A DNA stretch of 64,000 nt, taken from NCBI GenBank assembly GCA_965263375.1, contig OZ253669.1, positions 1,488,001 to 1,552,000 on the forward strand, given 5' to 3'. Source of the DNA: JAJFFW01 sp965263375 (GTDB taxonomy: Bacteria; Pseudomonadota; Alphaproteobacteria; Caulobacterales; Parvularculaceae). Positions 53,806 through 63,710 of this stretch are shown piece by piece; position 1 is the stretch's first letter, and each line of letters begins with the position of its first letter. The notes under the pieces were generated by a model that was not told the origin of the DNA, searched no databases, and was given only the letters and a program-made list of their open reading frames with translations. The position numbers and the translations under genes are program-made.

Positions 53806-56208
53806 CTAGCTGGCGGACTTTAAGTCTGTACTGGGATCAAGCTTTGTCCACTTGCGTAACATACCAGCGATTACATCTTTGCGAATTGGTTTACTCATAT
53901 AATCATCCATGCCTATTTCTCGGCACTTCTGACGGTCTTCTTCCATAACATGAGCCGTTGCGCCGATAATCGGCGTTCGAGGGGTTCCGTTTTGTTCTTC
54001 TAGTTTGCGGATAGCTTGCGTCGCTTCCAATCCGTCCATAACAGGCATGGAAACATCCATGATAATAAGGTCTGGTTTTTCAGCCTTGAATTGTTCAACC
54101 GCAACGAGACCATTTTCAGCGAGCTTGATCTCGACAGGCTGGTCGCGCAACATGTTCGATATCACAAGTTGATTGACGACATTATCCTCGGCAATGAGGA
54201 CGTTGAGTTTTTCTTTAAACACTATCGGGGTCGGCGCTGGATTGGTTTTGGGTTCGGTATTAATCGGCCTAGCTTTTGCAGGCTGAGCGGCCTTTACAGA
54301 TTTATCGCTCGTTTCGCTCAATCCTTCACATAAGCACTTTGCTAATTGGGCGCCTCGGGTTGGTTTTACAAGCCACGCTGATAACCGCAAGGCTGAATTA
54401 CCTGCGTTTGGTTCGTGGTCTGATACTGAAGATAGCATCACGATTGGCAAGTCCTGAAAAGCTGTGCGCGCTCGTACACCAAGTACGAAGGTTTCGCCAT
54501 CCATTTGCGGCATTTGATAGTCTGTGACGATTATATCTGGTGGCGTATCGTTATTATCAAGCCAGTCAAAAGCCTCTCGGCCGGAAGATGCGCAAACTGC
54601 TTGGGCGCCCCAGCTGGAAATCTGCTCGTTAAGAATTTTTCTGTTGACCGAATTGTCGTCAACCACAAGAACTGTTTTGTCTTTCAGTAAACCAATGTCA
54701 GTGCAAGGCTCAACAGCTACGTGCTTGCTTGAAGGTAAGGTAATTTCAATCTTAAATACTGAGCCTTTGCCAATTTGGCTTTGCGCGCTAATCTGTCCAC
54801 CCATCATTTCAACTATGGTCTTACAGATTGTTAGCCCCAGTCCGGTGCCTTCATGGGCGCGGGAGCTAGTGGTGTCGGCTTGTTCAAACTTCTCGAAGAC
54901 CGTCTCTAGCTTATCTTCAGGGATGCCAACACCGGTATCTGATACATCAATTATTAGTGCGACCTTGTCTCCAATCGATTTCCCGCTTACCTCAAGCAGA
55001 ACATGGCCGACCTCTGTAAATTTTACAGCGTTGCTCACAAGGTTTGTTATGACCTGTCGTAACCGGCCGCCATCGGCGATGGCGCCTTCCGGCAAGCCAG
55101 GTTGATAGCGCGTCATCAATTCCAAGCCTTTTTCATTGGCCCGGCCAGCCATTAAAGTGGCGACGTCTTCGATGGCGTCACGCAGATTGAAAGGCGCTGC
55201 GTTTAACGTGAACTTACCGGCCTCAATTTTTGAAAAGTCTAGAATATCGTTGATGATTGTGACCAAGCTTGAACCGGAAGTCATGATAATGCTAGCGAGT
55301 TCCTGCTGGCGCGAATCGAGATTCGTTTCTAAAAGAAGTTCCGCCATCCCAAGAACACCATTCATTGGTGTTCTGATTTCATGGCTCATGTTCGCCAAAA
55401 ACGAAGATTTAGCCAGGCTTGCAGCCTCAGCTTTTTCTAGTGCTTTTTCAAGGTCAGCTGTTCGCTCCAACACTGTTTCTTCCAGTGCTTCATCACGCTG
55501 ATGAATTTCATCAAGCATAGCGTTAAAACCATCTGCGAGTTGACCAACCTCATCGTCTGATGTTCTAGGGACGCGAATAGAGTAATCTTTGTGTTCGCTA
55601 ACATCGTGCATTGACATCAAAACATTTCGGATCGGGCTGACGAGTGCACGGGCGGTTAAGCGTGACAGAACGTACGCCAAGAATACGCCGACCAGTAATA
55701 CCAGTCCAAGGATCAGCATATATCTGACAAACGTCTTATGAAGCCGGTCAAAGTTTGACGATAAAGTAAGATGTCCGACCAGTAATTCGCCTTGAAAAAT
55801 TGGCATTTGAACATAAACGCCATTAGCGTCCGTAAAGTATAAAGGCGTAGGTGAGGGGCCGAGACGCGCAGGGATAGCGGTTTCTTTATCGACTTTATAC
55901 TCAGACAGGATTTCGCCATCCATCTTTCGCACGGCGACGGACACTAAATCAGGAAGTAACCCAAGCGAATAGAGATGCTCGTCAATTGCTTCAGAATTGT
56001 TAGCCGCGACAGCTTCGGCCATGCTTGACGCCGAAATCGCTGCTAGGTCAGCGCGATCTTGCATCAATACGCGTTTGTACGAAATCCATTCATTCCACAG
56101 AAGGCAACCAGAGGCCAAGACAAGCGTTAACGCAGTAACGCCAATAGTTGCCACCGAAATCTTGGTGCCGATACTAAGTCTTTTGTATATCCTCGCCAGA
56201 ATAGACAC
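53806..56208 (-). CDS. Hybrid sensor histidine kinase with two receiver domains
   Basis: An 800-residue inner-membrane kinase. Domains: TM1 (about residues 18-38), periplasmic sensor (39-160), TM2 (about 162-184), HAMP (about 186-240), HisKA with FLANMSHEIRTPMNGVLG, HATPase (DTGVGIPEDKL, GTGLGLTICKTI), first receiver (VVDDNSVNRKIL, VTDYQMPQMDG) and second receiver (IAEDNVVNQLV, IMDVSMPVMDG, SKPIRKDV). Both receivers keep their acceptor Asp and Lys. No Hpt domain is fused, so phosphorelay needs an external Hpt, such as that at 31910. Confidence 0.95.
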   Translation of the reverse strand: MSILARIYKRLSIGTKISVATIGVTALTLVLASGCLLWNEWISYKRVLMQDRADLAAISASSMAEAVAANNSEAIDEHLYSLGLLPDLVSVAVRKMDGEILSEYKVDKETAIPARLGPSPTPLYFTDANGVYVQMPIFQGELLVGHLTLSSNFDRLHKTFVRYMLILGLVLLVGVFLAYVLSRLTARALVSPIRNVLMSMHDVSEHKDYSIRVPRTSDDEVGQLADGFNAMLDEIHQRDEALEETVLERTADLEKALEKAEAASLAKSSFLANMSHEIRTPMNGVLGMAELLLETNLDSRQQELASIIMTSGSSLVTIINDILDFSKIEAGKFTLNAAPFNLRDAIEDVATLMAGRANEKGLELMTRYQPGLPEGAIADGGRLRQVITNLVSNAVKFTEVGHVLLEVSGKSIGDKVALIIDVSDTGVGIPEDKLETVFEKFEQADTTSSRAHEGTGLGLTICKTIVEMMGGQISAQSQIGKGSVFKIEITLPSSKHVAVEPCTDIGLLKDKTVLVVDDNSVNRKILNEQISSWGAQAVCASSGREAFDWLDNNDTPPDIIVTDYQMPQMDGETFVLGVRARTAFQDLPIVMLSSVSDHEPNAGNSALRLSAWLVKPTRGAQLAKCLCEGLSETSDKSVKAAQPAKARPINTEPKTNPAPTPIVFKEKLNVLIAEDNVVNQLVISNMLRDQPVEIKLAENGLVAVEQFKAEKPDLIIMDVSMPVMDGLEATQAIRKLEEQNGTPRTPIIGATAHVMEEDRQKCREIGMDDYMSKPIRKDVIAGMLRKWTKLDPSTDLKSAS

Positions 56209-56411
56209 CCGGTTCTCCGCCGTTTTGCGAAGATTTTTTAAAGTAAGGCTTATAAAAAAGCGTAAATGCTTATTTCGAGTCCGAGACTATACTTTGTTTC
56301 TGCGAGGCGCTCAGCTGGGCGAAGTGTTTCTATGGTAAATATGTTGGGGCCTTTGCGGGTAGAAGCGCCCATTGTGCTTTCGCATTTTTAACCTTAGCGA
56401 GCGGATAAGAT

Positions 56412-56771
56412 TTAGACATTAGCATCTTTATAACGGACTAAGGCCCGTCCAGAGCAGATGACTTCATTTTGAGCGTTTCGGCACAACGTTTCAAAATCAG
56501 CGAGAAATTTGTCCTCTCGTAAGCGCGTCACTTTTATGGTTGCGCTTAGCTGTTCGCCGACATTAGCGGCGCTCTTAAAATCTAACGATTGCTTTAGGTA
56601 ATTCGTTCCAGGGCCCGGCAAATGAACGCCGAGCAGATAAGAAAACAATGCAGCGATCATCGGCTCTGGCACATGGTCAGTGTTCGCGCTCATATCGCTC
56701 AGGGCTTCAAAGTCTTTTACATCTTCAATCGAAAAAGAACGTTGGATTGAAGCGATATCTTCGAGTTTCAT
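56412..56771 (-). CDS. Small MaoC-like hotdog protein
   Basis: A 119-residue protein with the second half of a hotdog fold (PGTNYLKQSLDFKSAANVGEQLSATIKVTRL), matching MaoC-like or thioesterase-like proteins. It lacks the clear D-x-x-x-x-x-H catalytic pair of its neighbour, so it may be the non-catalytic partner of a two-subunit hydratase, as in known MaoC-like pairs (inference). The start ATG at 56771 has AGGGG just upstream and overlaps the neighbouring stop codon by four bases (ATGA). Confidence 0.72.
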   Translation of the reverse strand: MKLEDIASIQRSFSIEDVKDFEALSDMSANTDHVPEPMIAALFSYLLGVHLPGPGTNYLKQSLDFKSAANVGEQLSATIKVTRLREDKFLADFETLCRNAQNEVICSGRALVRYKDANV

Positions 56772-57157
56772 ATCCGCCCCTCTGGTTCGGTTTTGAGTGT
56801 ACACAGTCCTTCAACAACAACTTGATTATCTTCCAACCGAAAGGCTTGAACGGAAAAAGTTTTTTGCGTTTGTTGGGTCTCAATGAGTTTTGCTTCAAAC
56901 TGCAGTGGTTCATCCGCGAAAGCGGGGGCGGGAAACATCAGTTCTTGACTTATATGGTTCGCTTTCGGTGCAAGGCGTTCGATCAATCCACGCAGAACGG
57001 TATATAAGAGCATACCGTGAGAGACGGTGCGGCCAAAACTTGTGCGCTTTGAAAATTCTGTATCAACATGGATGGGATTGTCATCCCCACTAAGGCGCGC
57101 GAATTTATTAAAATCCTCTTGAGTGAATGTGCGCGTAATCTCGATCGCGTCGTTCAT
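56768..57157 (-). CDS. MaoC-like (R)-specific enoyl-CoA hydratase
   Basis: A 129-residue hotdog enzyme. FARLSGDDNPIHVDTEFSKRTSFGRTVSHGMLL is the MaoC signature, with Asp and His (GDDNPIH) as the catalytic pair that adds water to trans-2-enoyl-CoA. It overlaps the following small MaoC-like gene by four bases and follows the acyl-CoA synthetase by 24 bp, consistent with beta-oxidation-type processing of an acid. Confidence 0.88.
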   Translation of the reverse strand: MNDAIEITRTFTQEDFNKFARLSGDDNPIHVDTEFSKRTSFGRTVSHGMLLYTVLRGLIERLAPKANHISQELMFPAPAFADEPLQFEAKLIETQQTQKTFSVQAFRLEDNQVVVEGLCTLKTEPEGRI

Positions 57158-57181
57158 GGTGTGTGCCTATTTATTTTACTT

Positions 57182-58675
57182 TTATGGAAGGAGGTGTTTT
57201 TGAATTTTGCCTGCGGCGGTCCTGGGGAACTCCTCAACGAAGACAAAAGATTTTGGAACTTTATAAGCGGCAAGCTGTGTGCGCCCAAAAGCGATTAAAT
57301 CTTCTGGGCTAACGGTTTTTCCTTCCCTCAACAGAACATATGCTTTGCCAACTTCTCCCCATTTTTTATCGCTAACGCCGATAACTGCGGATTCTAAAAC
57401 AGCCGGGTGCTCCGTGTAAGCATTTTCTACTTCTGCGGGGTAAACATTTTCTCCACCAGAGATGAACATTTCTTTTGAGCGACCAACGATATAGACAAAC
57501 CCTTCGTCGTCGAATTGCGCGAGATCGCCGGTTTTCAACCAGCCATCATCCGTGAAAGTATCGCGTGTCGCATGTTCATTGCGCCAATAACCTGGAGTTA
57601 TGCCGGGCCCCTTTAATTGCATTTCACCTGTTTCATTTGCGCTTGCTTCGCCGTCTTGGGTCATAATTCGAGCTGAAGTAAGCAATTGCGCCCGGCCTGA
57701 CGAGCCGATTTTACGTGTTACACTTTCAGGGTCTATTAAAAAGGCTGCCGGCCCTGTTTCCGTCATGCCATAGCCGCCACAGACTTTTGCGCCTTGTTTT
57801 GAAAATTGCTTATAGAGAATATCTGGTAAGGGCGCGCCCCCGCTTCCCCAATAGCGTACTTTTGAAAAATCAGCCGTTATAAAATCCTTATGAAGAGAGA
57901 TTTGTTGATAACAAGCTGGTACGCCAAAAAAGACGTCTATCCGCCCTTCTAAAATATAAGGCAACATTGCGTCAACATCGAATCCTGGAAAAACAATTAT
58001 CTCGCCGCCTTCGAATAAAAATGGAAGCGTGTAAAGATTGATGCCGGCAGTATGGAAGAGCGGGAGGAAATTGACCGTCCGCTCTCCGGTTACAAAACTT
58101 AGCGCTTGGCGCGACGTCACATAGTTCGCGAGCGCCATTTGGAATGTATACATGACGGCTTTGGGCTTGCCGGTTGTTCCTGACGTATAAAGAAGGTACC
58201 AAAGTCCATCGGCTGGCCAGAGTTTCCGTGTCGCTATTTCTGGCGTCTTTATGCATTGGGCTGTGAAAGTCTCACCGTTCTCTGCATCAAATGGGATGAT
58301 TGTTCGCTCTGCTGATAAGTCTTTGACTTTCTCAAAGTCCTCCGCGCCAACAAGAATGATTTTGGGGTCGCAATCAGCAATAATATTTTGAACTTCTTTC
58401 GTTGGCATGCGCCAGTTTAAAGGGACAATCACGGCGCCAATACGGGCGGCGCCGAAAAGTGATTCGAAAAACTCTATCCTGTTACGGCATAAAATTGCGA
58501 TGCGATCGCCGTCACCTATGCCTTGGCTTTTAAATAACGAGGCGGCGCGTGTCGCAGATTGGTCAAGGTCTTTATAGGTTAACTTCTTGCCCGTATGATG
58601 TTCACGCATTGCTGTAGCATCCGGCGCTAAATAGGCGCGTTTTGAAAGCAAATCAGGAATTTCGTTCATCATCAT
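57182..58675 (-). CDS. Acyl-CoA synthetase / AMP-dependent ligase
   Basis: A 497-residue ANL-superfamily ligase that activates a carboxylic acid to its CoA thioester through an acyl-AMP. Motifs: LLYTSGTTGKPKAVMYT, GYGMTETGPAAF, DDGWLKTGDLAQ, and the C-terminal PRTAAGKIQKHLL with the catalytic Lys. Substrate class, long-chain or aromatic acids, cannot be read from sequence. It precedes the MaoC gene and follows the TetR gene on the same strand. Confidence 0.94.
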   Translation of the reverse strand: MMMNEIPDLLSKRAYLAPDATAMREHHTGKKLTYKDLDQSATRAASLFKSQGIGDGDRIAILCRNRIEFFESLFGAARIGAVIVPLNWRMPTKEVQNIIADCDPKIILVGAEDFEKVKDLSAERTIIPFDAENGETFTAQCIKTPEIATRKLWPADGLWYLLYTSGTTGKPKAVMYTFQMALANYVTSRQALSFVTGERTVNFLPLFHTAGINLYTLPFLFEGGEIIVFPGFDVDAMLPYILEGRIDVFFGVPACYQQISLHKDFITADFSKVRYWGSGGAPLPDILYKQFSKQGAKVCGGYGMTETGPAAFLIDPESVTRKIGSSGRAQLLTSARIMTQDGEASANETGEMQLKGPGITPGYWRNEHATRDTFTDDGWLKTGDLAQFDDEGFVYIVGRSKEMFISGGENVYPAEVENAYTEHPAVLESAVIGVSDKKWGEVGKAYVLLREGKTVSPEDLIAFGRTQLAAYKVPKSFVFVEEFPRTAAGKIQKHLLP

Positions 58676-58710
58676 GGCGACTTGGGACCTAAGGTAAATT
58701 TTTGATTTGC

Positions 58711-59337
58711 CTAAGCATCATCTGGCTTAAGGCCGAATTCAAATAAGTCGGCGGCTCCTTTAGCGACTTCCTGCGGGGCGACATTTTCATCCCAAACGCC
58801 AAAGCGCATGCCAAGAAAAACGCTTGCACCAATAAGGGCCCAGGCGCGTTCTTCATTTTCGCCAGGTCTGATCTCTCCGTTCTCGCAGGCTTCTTGAAGG
58901 CGGCGGCGATAGGCGTCAGCAAAATTTGTATAATATTCGCGGTAGGCGTCGGGCGCCACAAATTGGGCTTCGTTAACGATCCGGTAGAGGTCGCGGTGTT
59001 CACGGACGAACTCAATAAAAGCTTCAAGACCCTTCCGCTCAGCGCTAATGCGGTCGGGGGCATCAGCGATCCGTTCTGCAATCCAACGCCTTGTAAGGTG
59101 GCCCATATGGGCGATGAGCGCGCGGAAAATAACTTCCTTGCTTTCGAAGTGGACGTAAAAAGTCCCCATCGCGACGCCCGCAGCTTCAGTAATACGGTTA
59201 ATGGCCGCATCGTGAAAGCCACGCTCGCCAAACTCTCTTTCTGCTGCATCCAAGAGTTTATGCCATGTTTTACGGCCACGGGCCGTTTTAGGGGCGTCTG
59301 CAATTAGGGTCTGGACAAAATCTGACATATGGTTCAT
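58711..59337 (-). CDS. TetR-family transcriptional regulator
   Basis: A 208-residue regulator with an N-terminal TetR helix-turn-helix (GFHDAAINRITEAAGVAMGTFYVHFESKEVIFRALIAH) and a ligand-binding C-terminal domain. It lies 35 bp upstream of the acyl-CoA synthetase on the same strand and is divergent from the alpha/beta hydrolase. The start is ATG 59337 or 59328; neither has a good ribosome-binding site. Two copies of a 14-bp direct repeat flank the start and may be its operators. Confidence 0.92.
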   Translation of the reverse strand: MNHMSDFVQTLIADAPKTARGRKTWHKLLDAAEREFGERGFHDAAINRITEAAGVAMGTFYVHFESKEVIFRALIAHMGHLTRRWIAERIADAPDRISAERKGLEAFIEFVREHRDLYRIVNEAQFVAPDAYREYYTNFADAYRRRLQEACENGEIRPGENEERAWALIGASVFLGMRFGVWDENVAPQEVAKGAADLFEFGLKPDDA

Positions 59338-59367
59338 ATTTCAACATGATAGGTGGTTCATATTTCA
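59330..59367. promoter_or_regulatory. Direct repeats in the TetR/hydrolase divergent gap, candidate operator
   Basis: TGGTTCATATTTCA occurs at 59330-59343 and again, identically, at 59354-59367, giving a 24-bp period (about two helical turns plus). One copy covers the TetR start codon. Such placement would suit repression of both divergent genes. Confidence 0.6.
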
Positions 59368-59402
59368 TAACTATACTTAGCCACTTCAGATAAGCAAGTT
59401 CG

Positions 59403-60317
59403 ATGGGCGTTGTGAAGCGCCAAATTCTTGGGAGGATTAAGAGCTTGGGCGCAGATTTAGTCATGAGTGATGGCGCTAGTATTCATGTGCGCAGCGTCGG
59501 AAAAGGCCGCCCCGTGGTCTTTATCCATGGATGGGCGATGCATGGCGGCTTGTTTTCTCCTCAAGTCGCCGCCCTTAAAGACAAAGTCCAAGTCATTACT
59601 CTCGATCTGCGTGGGCATGGCGCGTCAAGGAATGGGGGCGAAAAGGCGACAATTGAGCGTCTTGGCCTCGATCTGTTGGAAATATTCGAACAATTAGATT
59701 TACACGGCGCTTTATGCGTTGGCTGGTCAATGGGGGCGATGGCCGCTTGGGAGGCGTTGTCTCATCCTTCCTTCAATGGACGGGTTTCAGGGCTTGTTAC
59801 GATCGATATGAGCCCGCGAATCACTAATGACGATAGCTGGACGTTAGGACTATCTGATGGTCGCCGACCTCATACGACGCTACAGGCGGTTGAGGCGATG
59901 CGCAGCGATTGGTCTGGCATTGTGGATAGGTTCGTGCCGAGAATTTTTGCGGAAGATAATGAAGACCGTTGCGGCGTTATCATTAAACAAATTATTGAGG
60001 AAACGCTGAAGCAAGATCCGCTTATACTATCGAATTTCTGGGAATCTATGGCGGTGCAAGATTTCCGCAAAGCGTTGCGGGTGATGAGCACGCCGATGCT
60101 TGCAGTGCATGGCGCTAAAAGCAAACTTTATACATTAGACACCGGAAAATATATCGCTGACCAAGCGCCCAATGCTGAGCTGGTTGTTTTTGAAAACTCC
60201 GGACATGCTCCGCATTTGGAAGAACCGCAATGGTTTAACGCCGAGATCTTAAGGTTCCTAGGCGCGCTTGGCCCAGTTCTCATCAGTCCAACAGTAAAGA
60301 CTAAGCTTAAATCTTAG
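59403..60317 (+). CDS. Alpha/beta-hydrolase family esterase-like protein
   Basis: A 304-residue hydrolase. HGWAMHGG is the oxyanion region and VGWSMGAMAAWEAL has the nucleophile Ser in GWSMG; the C-terminal SGHAPHLEEP carries the catalytic His. It resembles BioH-like and epoxide-hydrolase-like esterases; the substrate is unknown. Start uncertain: ATG 59403, TTG 59445 (with GGGAGG upstream) or ATG 59463. It is followed by the TonB receptor after 20 bp. Confidence 0.88.
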   Translation: MGVVKRQILGRIKSLGADLVMSDGASIHVRSVGKGRPVVFIHGWAMHGGLFSPQVAALKDKVQVITLDLRGHGASRNGGEKATIERLGLDLLEIFEQLDLHGALCVGWSMGAMAAWEALSHPSFNGRVSGLVTIDMSPRITNDDSWTLGLSDGRRPHTTLQAVEAMRSDWSGIVDRFVPRIFAEDNEDRCGVIIKQIIEETLKQDPLILSNFWESMAVQDFRKALRVMSTPMLAVHGAKSKLYTLDTGKYIADQAPNAELVVFENSGHAPHLEEPQWFNAEILRFLGALGPVLISPTVKTKLKS

Positions 60318-60337
60318 CAATTAGGGAGGGGAAACCC

Positions 60338-62683
60338 ATGACCAGGAAGACAAAAAAGATCAAGACACTATTAGCGATAGGGGCCGCCGCGGCGCCGATT
60401 GTTGCTTTACAACCGGCGCCAGTGTTGGCGCAGTCACAGGACGAGGCGGTCTCTGATGAAATCATCGTTTCGGCGCGCCGCCGTAATGAAAGCCTTCAGG
60501 ATGTGCCGATCGCGGTGACCGCTGTTTCGGGGGAGGATCTTGCAAAGGTAAATGCGCAAGATATTACTTATTTATCACAATCTGTTCCGAACACGACGTT
60601 AGAAGTTTCTCGCGGCACAAACTCAACATTAACGGCCTTTATTCGCGGTGTTGGCCAGCAAGATCCCGTCGCCGGGTTTGAGGCCGGCGTTGGTATCTAT
60701 GTTGATGATATTTATCTCAATCGTCCTCAAAGTGCAGTTCTAGATATCTATGATGTGGAACGGATTGAGGTTTTACGCGGACCTCAAGGCACGCTCTATG
60801 GTCGCAACACAGTTGGCGGCGCTTTAAAGTACGTTACTAAACGCTTAGGCGACGAGCCTTTAGCAAAATTGCGAGTATCTGGCGGAACCTTTGGTCAATT
60901 TGATGCAGTGGGTACCGTAGAAATGCCGCTTAGTGATGAATTGGCTATCGGTGGCTCCATCGCATATCTAAGGCGTAACGGCTATGGAAGAAATTTAACC
61001 ACTGGCGTTGATAATTATGACAAAGAAGTTCTGGCGTTTCGCGCTAGCGCCGAATTTGATAATGATAAAGTCTTTGTACGCTTAAGCGGTGATTATCTTG
61101 AAGATAGCTCAAGCCCTAAAGGGGGACATCGTTTGATCCCGGGGATAGTTTCCGGTGCGCCGGTTCTGGATAATGTCTTTGATTCACGCGGCGGTATAAG
61201 GGGTGAGAATAATGCCGAAGCTTATGGCGGTGCGTTACATGTTGAGATCAACTTAAATGATGAATGGACGTTGAAAAATATCGCTGCGTGGCGAAAAGAC
61301 GACAACATTCAGCAAATTGACTTCGACGCTCTTCCTGCAATGGATGTTGATGTACCCGTAATTTATGAAAACGAACAGTTCACCGAAGAGTTGCAGCTTC
61401 TATATGAGGGTGACGATATCGCTGGCGTTTTAGGGTTTTACTATATTGACGCAAATGCTTTTGATACTTTTGACGTAATCTTGGACACATCAATAGCTGG
61501 TTTGAACGCTAATACGACGGGTGATGTTGATACACAGTCATGGTCCGTCTTCGGTGATGTAACTTTTGACCTTGAAGGGCTGGTTGGAATTCCAGGAGTT
61601 GAGCTCGCTCTTGGCGGTCGTTATACGAGCGATAAACGTTCAGCGGTTGTATTGCGCCAAACATTCTTTACAGGAAATACACCGCCTTTTGGCGGGACGG
61701 CGACTGTTCCTTTCGCTACGACTTCTGACTTTGAAGGTTCAGAGACATTTACCGACTTTAGTCCGCGAGTGTCGCTTTCTTGGAGTCCAAACTCTGACCA
61801 TAATTTCTATGTTTCCTATAGCCAAGGCTTTAAAGGCGGCGGCTTTGATCCGCGTGGACAGTCGACAGCTGTAACGCTTGATTTCGACAATGATGGAGAT
61901 GTCGACGCCGATGACGTCTTTGAGTTTTTCCTCTTTGAACCTGAGGAGGTTGATTCATACGAAATCGGGTGGAAGGCGTCTTTGTTTGATGGACGTGTGA
62001 CATCTAATATCGCTGCTTTCTATGCTGATTATACCAATGTTCAAATTCCAGGCTCGCAAGGCGGTATCGACCCAATTACGAATATTCCTACGTTTATTGG
62101 GGTAACAACCAATGCTGGCGGCGCTGAGTTTTATGGTCTTGAACTAGAAGGTACAGCAGCAATCGCAGAAGAATTATTGAGCCCAGGAGATTCATTTTCT
62201 GTTTCATGGGGCGCAGGGTGGATTGACGCTGAATATACCGAATTTGTTGTCGGGACTGTTGACGTCGCCGATGATCGCGTTGTTCAAAATACGCCTGAGT
62301 ATACTGGTTCTCTGACAACAAATTACACCACGCCGTTTAACTTCATGAACCAAAGCGGTGACTTATCATTTATTACGCAGACATCTTATAAGTCTCGTAC
62401 AAGTCAATTCGAGGTTCCAAATGCGTTCCTTGACCAAGGTGGTTATGGTATATTTGACGCCAGCCTTGTGTGGACTTCAGATGATGGTCGGCTGCAAATG
62501 GGCGTTCATGGTAAGAACCTTCTTGATCGCCGTTATAAAGTGGCTGGCTATAACTTTGTTGCTCAAAACCAAGACGGTAGTTTTGTAACGCCTATAGCTT
62601 CGACCTTAGGTACTGAGGGCGTGTTAACGGCATTTTTTGGCGCACCGCGCACGGTTACAGGGACGGTAGAAGTCCGCTTCTAA
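60338..62683 (+). CDS. TonB-dependent outer-membrane receptor
   Basis: A 781-residue outer-membrane receptor. A signal peptide (basic n-region, hydrophobic core, AQPAPVLAQ near residue 32) is followed by a TonB box region (DEIIVSARRR), a plug domain (QDVPIAVTAVSGEDL, RGPQGTLYGRNTVGGALKYVTK) and a beta-barrel ending in VEVRF with a terminal Phe. It resembles the sphingomonad/hyphomonad receptors found beside hydrolases and MFS genes. GGGAGGGG precedes the ATG. A strong terminator follows. Confidence 0.95.
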   Translation: MTRKTKKIKTLLAIGAAAAPIVALQPAPVLAQSQDEAVSDEIIVSARRRNESLQDVPIAVTAVSGEDLAKVNAQDITYLSQSVPNTTLEVSRGTNSTLTAFIRGVGQQDPVAGFEAGVGIYVDDIYLNRPQSAVLDIYDVERIEVLRGPQGTLYGRNTVGGALKYVTKRLGDEPLAKLRVSGGTFGQFDAVGTVEMPLSDELAIGGSIAYLRRNGYGRNLTTGVDNYDKEVLAFRASAEFDNDKVFVRLSGDYLEDSSSPKGGHRLIPGIVSGAPVLDNVFDSRGGIRGENNAEAYGGALHVEINLNDEWTLKNIAAWRKDDNIQQIDFDALPAMDVDVPVIYENEQFTEELQLLYEGDDIAGVLGFYYIDANAFDTFDVILDTSIAGLNANTTGDVDTQSWSVFGDVTFDLEGLVGIPGVELALGGRYTSDKRSAVVLRQTFFTGNTPPFGGTATVPFATTSDFEGSETFTDFSPRVSLSWSPNSDHNFYVSYSQGFKGGGFDPRGQSTAVTLDFDNDGDVDADDVFEFFLFEPEEVDSYEIGWKASLFDGRVTSNIAAFYADYTNVQIPGSQGGIDPITNIPTFIGVTTNAGGAEFYGLELEGTAAIAEELLSPGDSFSVSWGAGWIDAEYTEFVVGTVDVADDRVVQNTPEYTGSLTTNYTTPFNFMNQSGDLSFITQTSYKSRTSQFEVPNAFLDQGGYGIFDASLVWTSDDGRLQMGVHGKNLLDRRYKVAGYNFVAQNQDGSFVTPIASTLGTEGVLTAFFGAPRTVTGTVEVRF

Positions 62684-62693
62684 GTCTCTATAA

Positions 62694-62750
62694 TGGCAAA
62701 GGCCGTATTGATGCGTTTCGTCCCCACGCACGGCCTTTGCCACTTTTTTC
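62694..62750 (+). terminator. Strong rho-independent terminator after the TonB receptor
   Basis: TGGCAAAGGCCGT (62694-62706) pairs perfectly over 13 bp with 62730-62742, then CTTTTTTC. The T-run is short but the stem is strong; it lies 10 bp past the receptor stop codon. Confidence 0.88.
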
Positions 62751-62771
62751 AGCCCAGGAGTCCTGTGAAAA

Positions 62772-63710
62772 ATGCGCCTGCTGATTGCCTTTGGATTCCT
62801 TATTTTAGTGGCGGTTGCCGGAGCCATAATGTTCTTTAAAATGGCGATGGGCGGCGTTGCGCCCACAAGTTTAGAAAAACAATATATGACGGCGGCGGAC
62901 CGGTTTATCCGTGTTGAAGGCGCCCGGGTAAGAATAAGAGAGCAGGGCGCCATTGATGCTCCGGTGATTATTCTTGTTCATGGGTTTACATTTAGCCTGG
63001 AAACTTGGGACGCTTTCGCGAAAGACTTAGCACTTAATCACCGTGTTATCAGTTATGATTTGCTTGGGCACGGATTGACTGGGCCAGACGCTAAAAAACG
63101 TTATGCGCCGCCCCAGCGTTCCGCTTTCTTAGGCGCCATTATGGATGCGCTTAAAATAGAGCGGGCAACCCTGATTGGAAATTCTTTGGGCGGGCTGACC
63201 GCGTGGCGCTTTGCGGCGCTTGCGCCGGAACGTGTTGAAAAACTGGTTTTGATTGACGCCCCCGCCTTTCCGTTCAATGGCGTAGGTTCAGCGCCCGTAC
63301 CCCCAAACGCAATTTTGTCGTCTTTCTTTTTACTGGCCCCGCAAGAGGGCGTCTTAAAGTCAACGCAATTGCTCTATTTTGATGACAGTAAAATCACGGA
63401 TGAACGGCTCATCACCTTACAGGATATGATGCGCCGTAAAGGCAATGGCCAGGCGTTCATCGACCATTTAAATCAATTTACGATGCCCGATCCCAGGGCC
63501 GATCTTGCGCGTGTTACAATGCCTACTCTTATCATGTGGGGCGTAGAGGATATGTTGATCCCGCCTGAGCATGGTGCGAAAATGGTTCAGGCGATGCCTA
63601 ATGCTGACCTAATTCTCTATGATCAATTGGGTCATGTGCCCCATGAGGAAGACCCCGCGCGCCTATTGAAGGATTTGCACGGATTTTTAGCAGAAGGCCG
63701 TCAACAGTGA
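62772..63710 (+). CDS. Membrane-anchored alpha/beta hydrolase
   Basis: A 312-residue hydrolase with an N-terminal transmembrane or signal-anchor segment (LIAFGFLILVAVAGAIMFF). HGFTFSLETWD, IGNSLGGLTAWRFA with the nucleophile Ser in GNSLGG, GVEDMLIPPEH with the likely acid, and HVPHEEDP with catalytic His are visible. Substrate unknown. Its TGA stop overlaps the GTG start of the MFS gene (GTGA), showing translational coupling. Confidence 0.9.
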   Translation: MRLLIAFGFLILVAVAGAIMFFKMAMGGVAPTSLEKQYMTAADRFIRVEGARVRIREQGAIDAPVIILVHGFTFSLETWDAFAKDLALNHRVISYDLLGHGLTGPDAKKRYAPPQRSAFLGAIMDALKIERATLIGNSLGGLTAWRFAALAPERVEKLVLIDAPAFPFNGVGSAPVPPNAILSSFFLLAPQEGVLKSTQLLYFDDSKITDERLITLQDMMRRKGNGQAFIDHLNQFTMPDPRADLARVTMPTLIMWGVEDMLIPPEHGAKMVQAMPNADLILYDQLGHVPHEEDPARLLKDLHGFLAEGRQQ

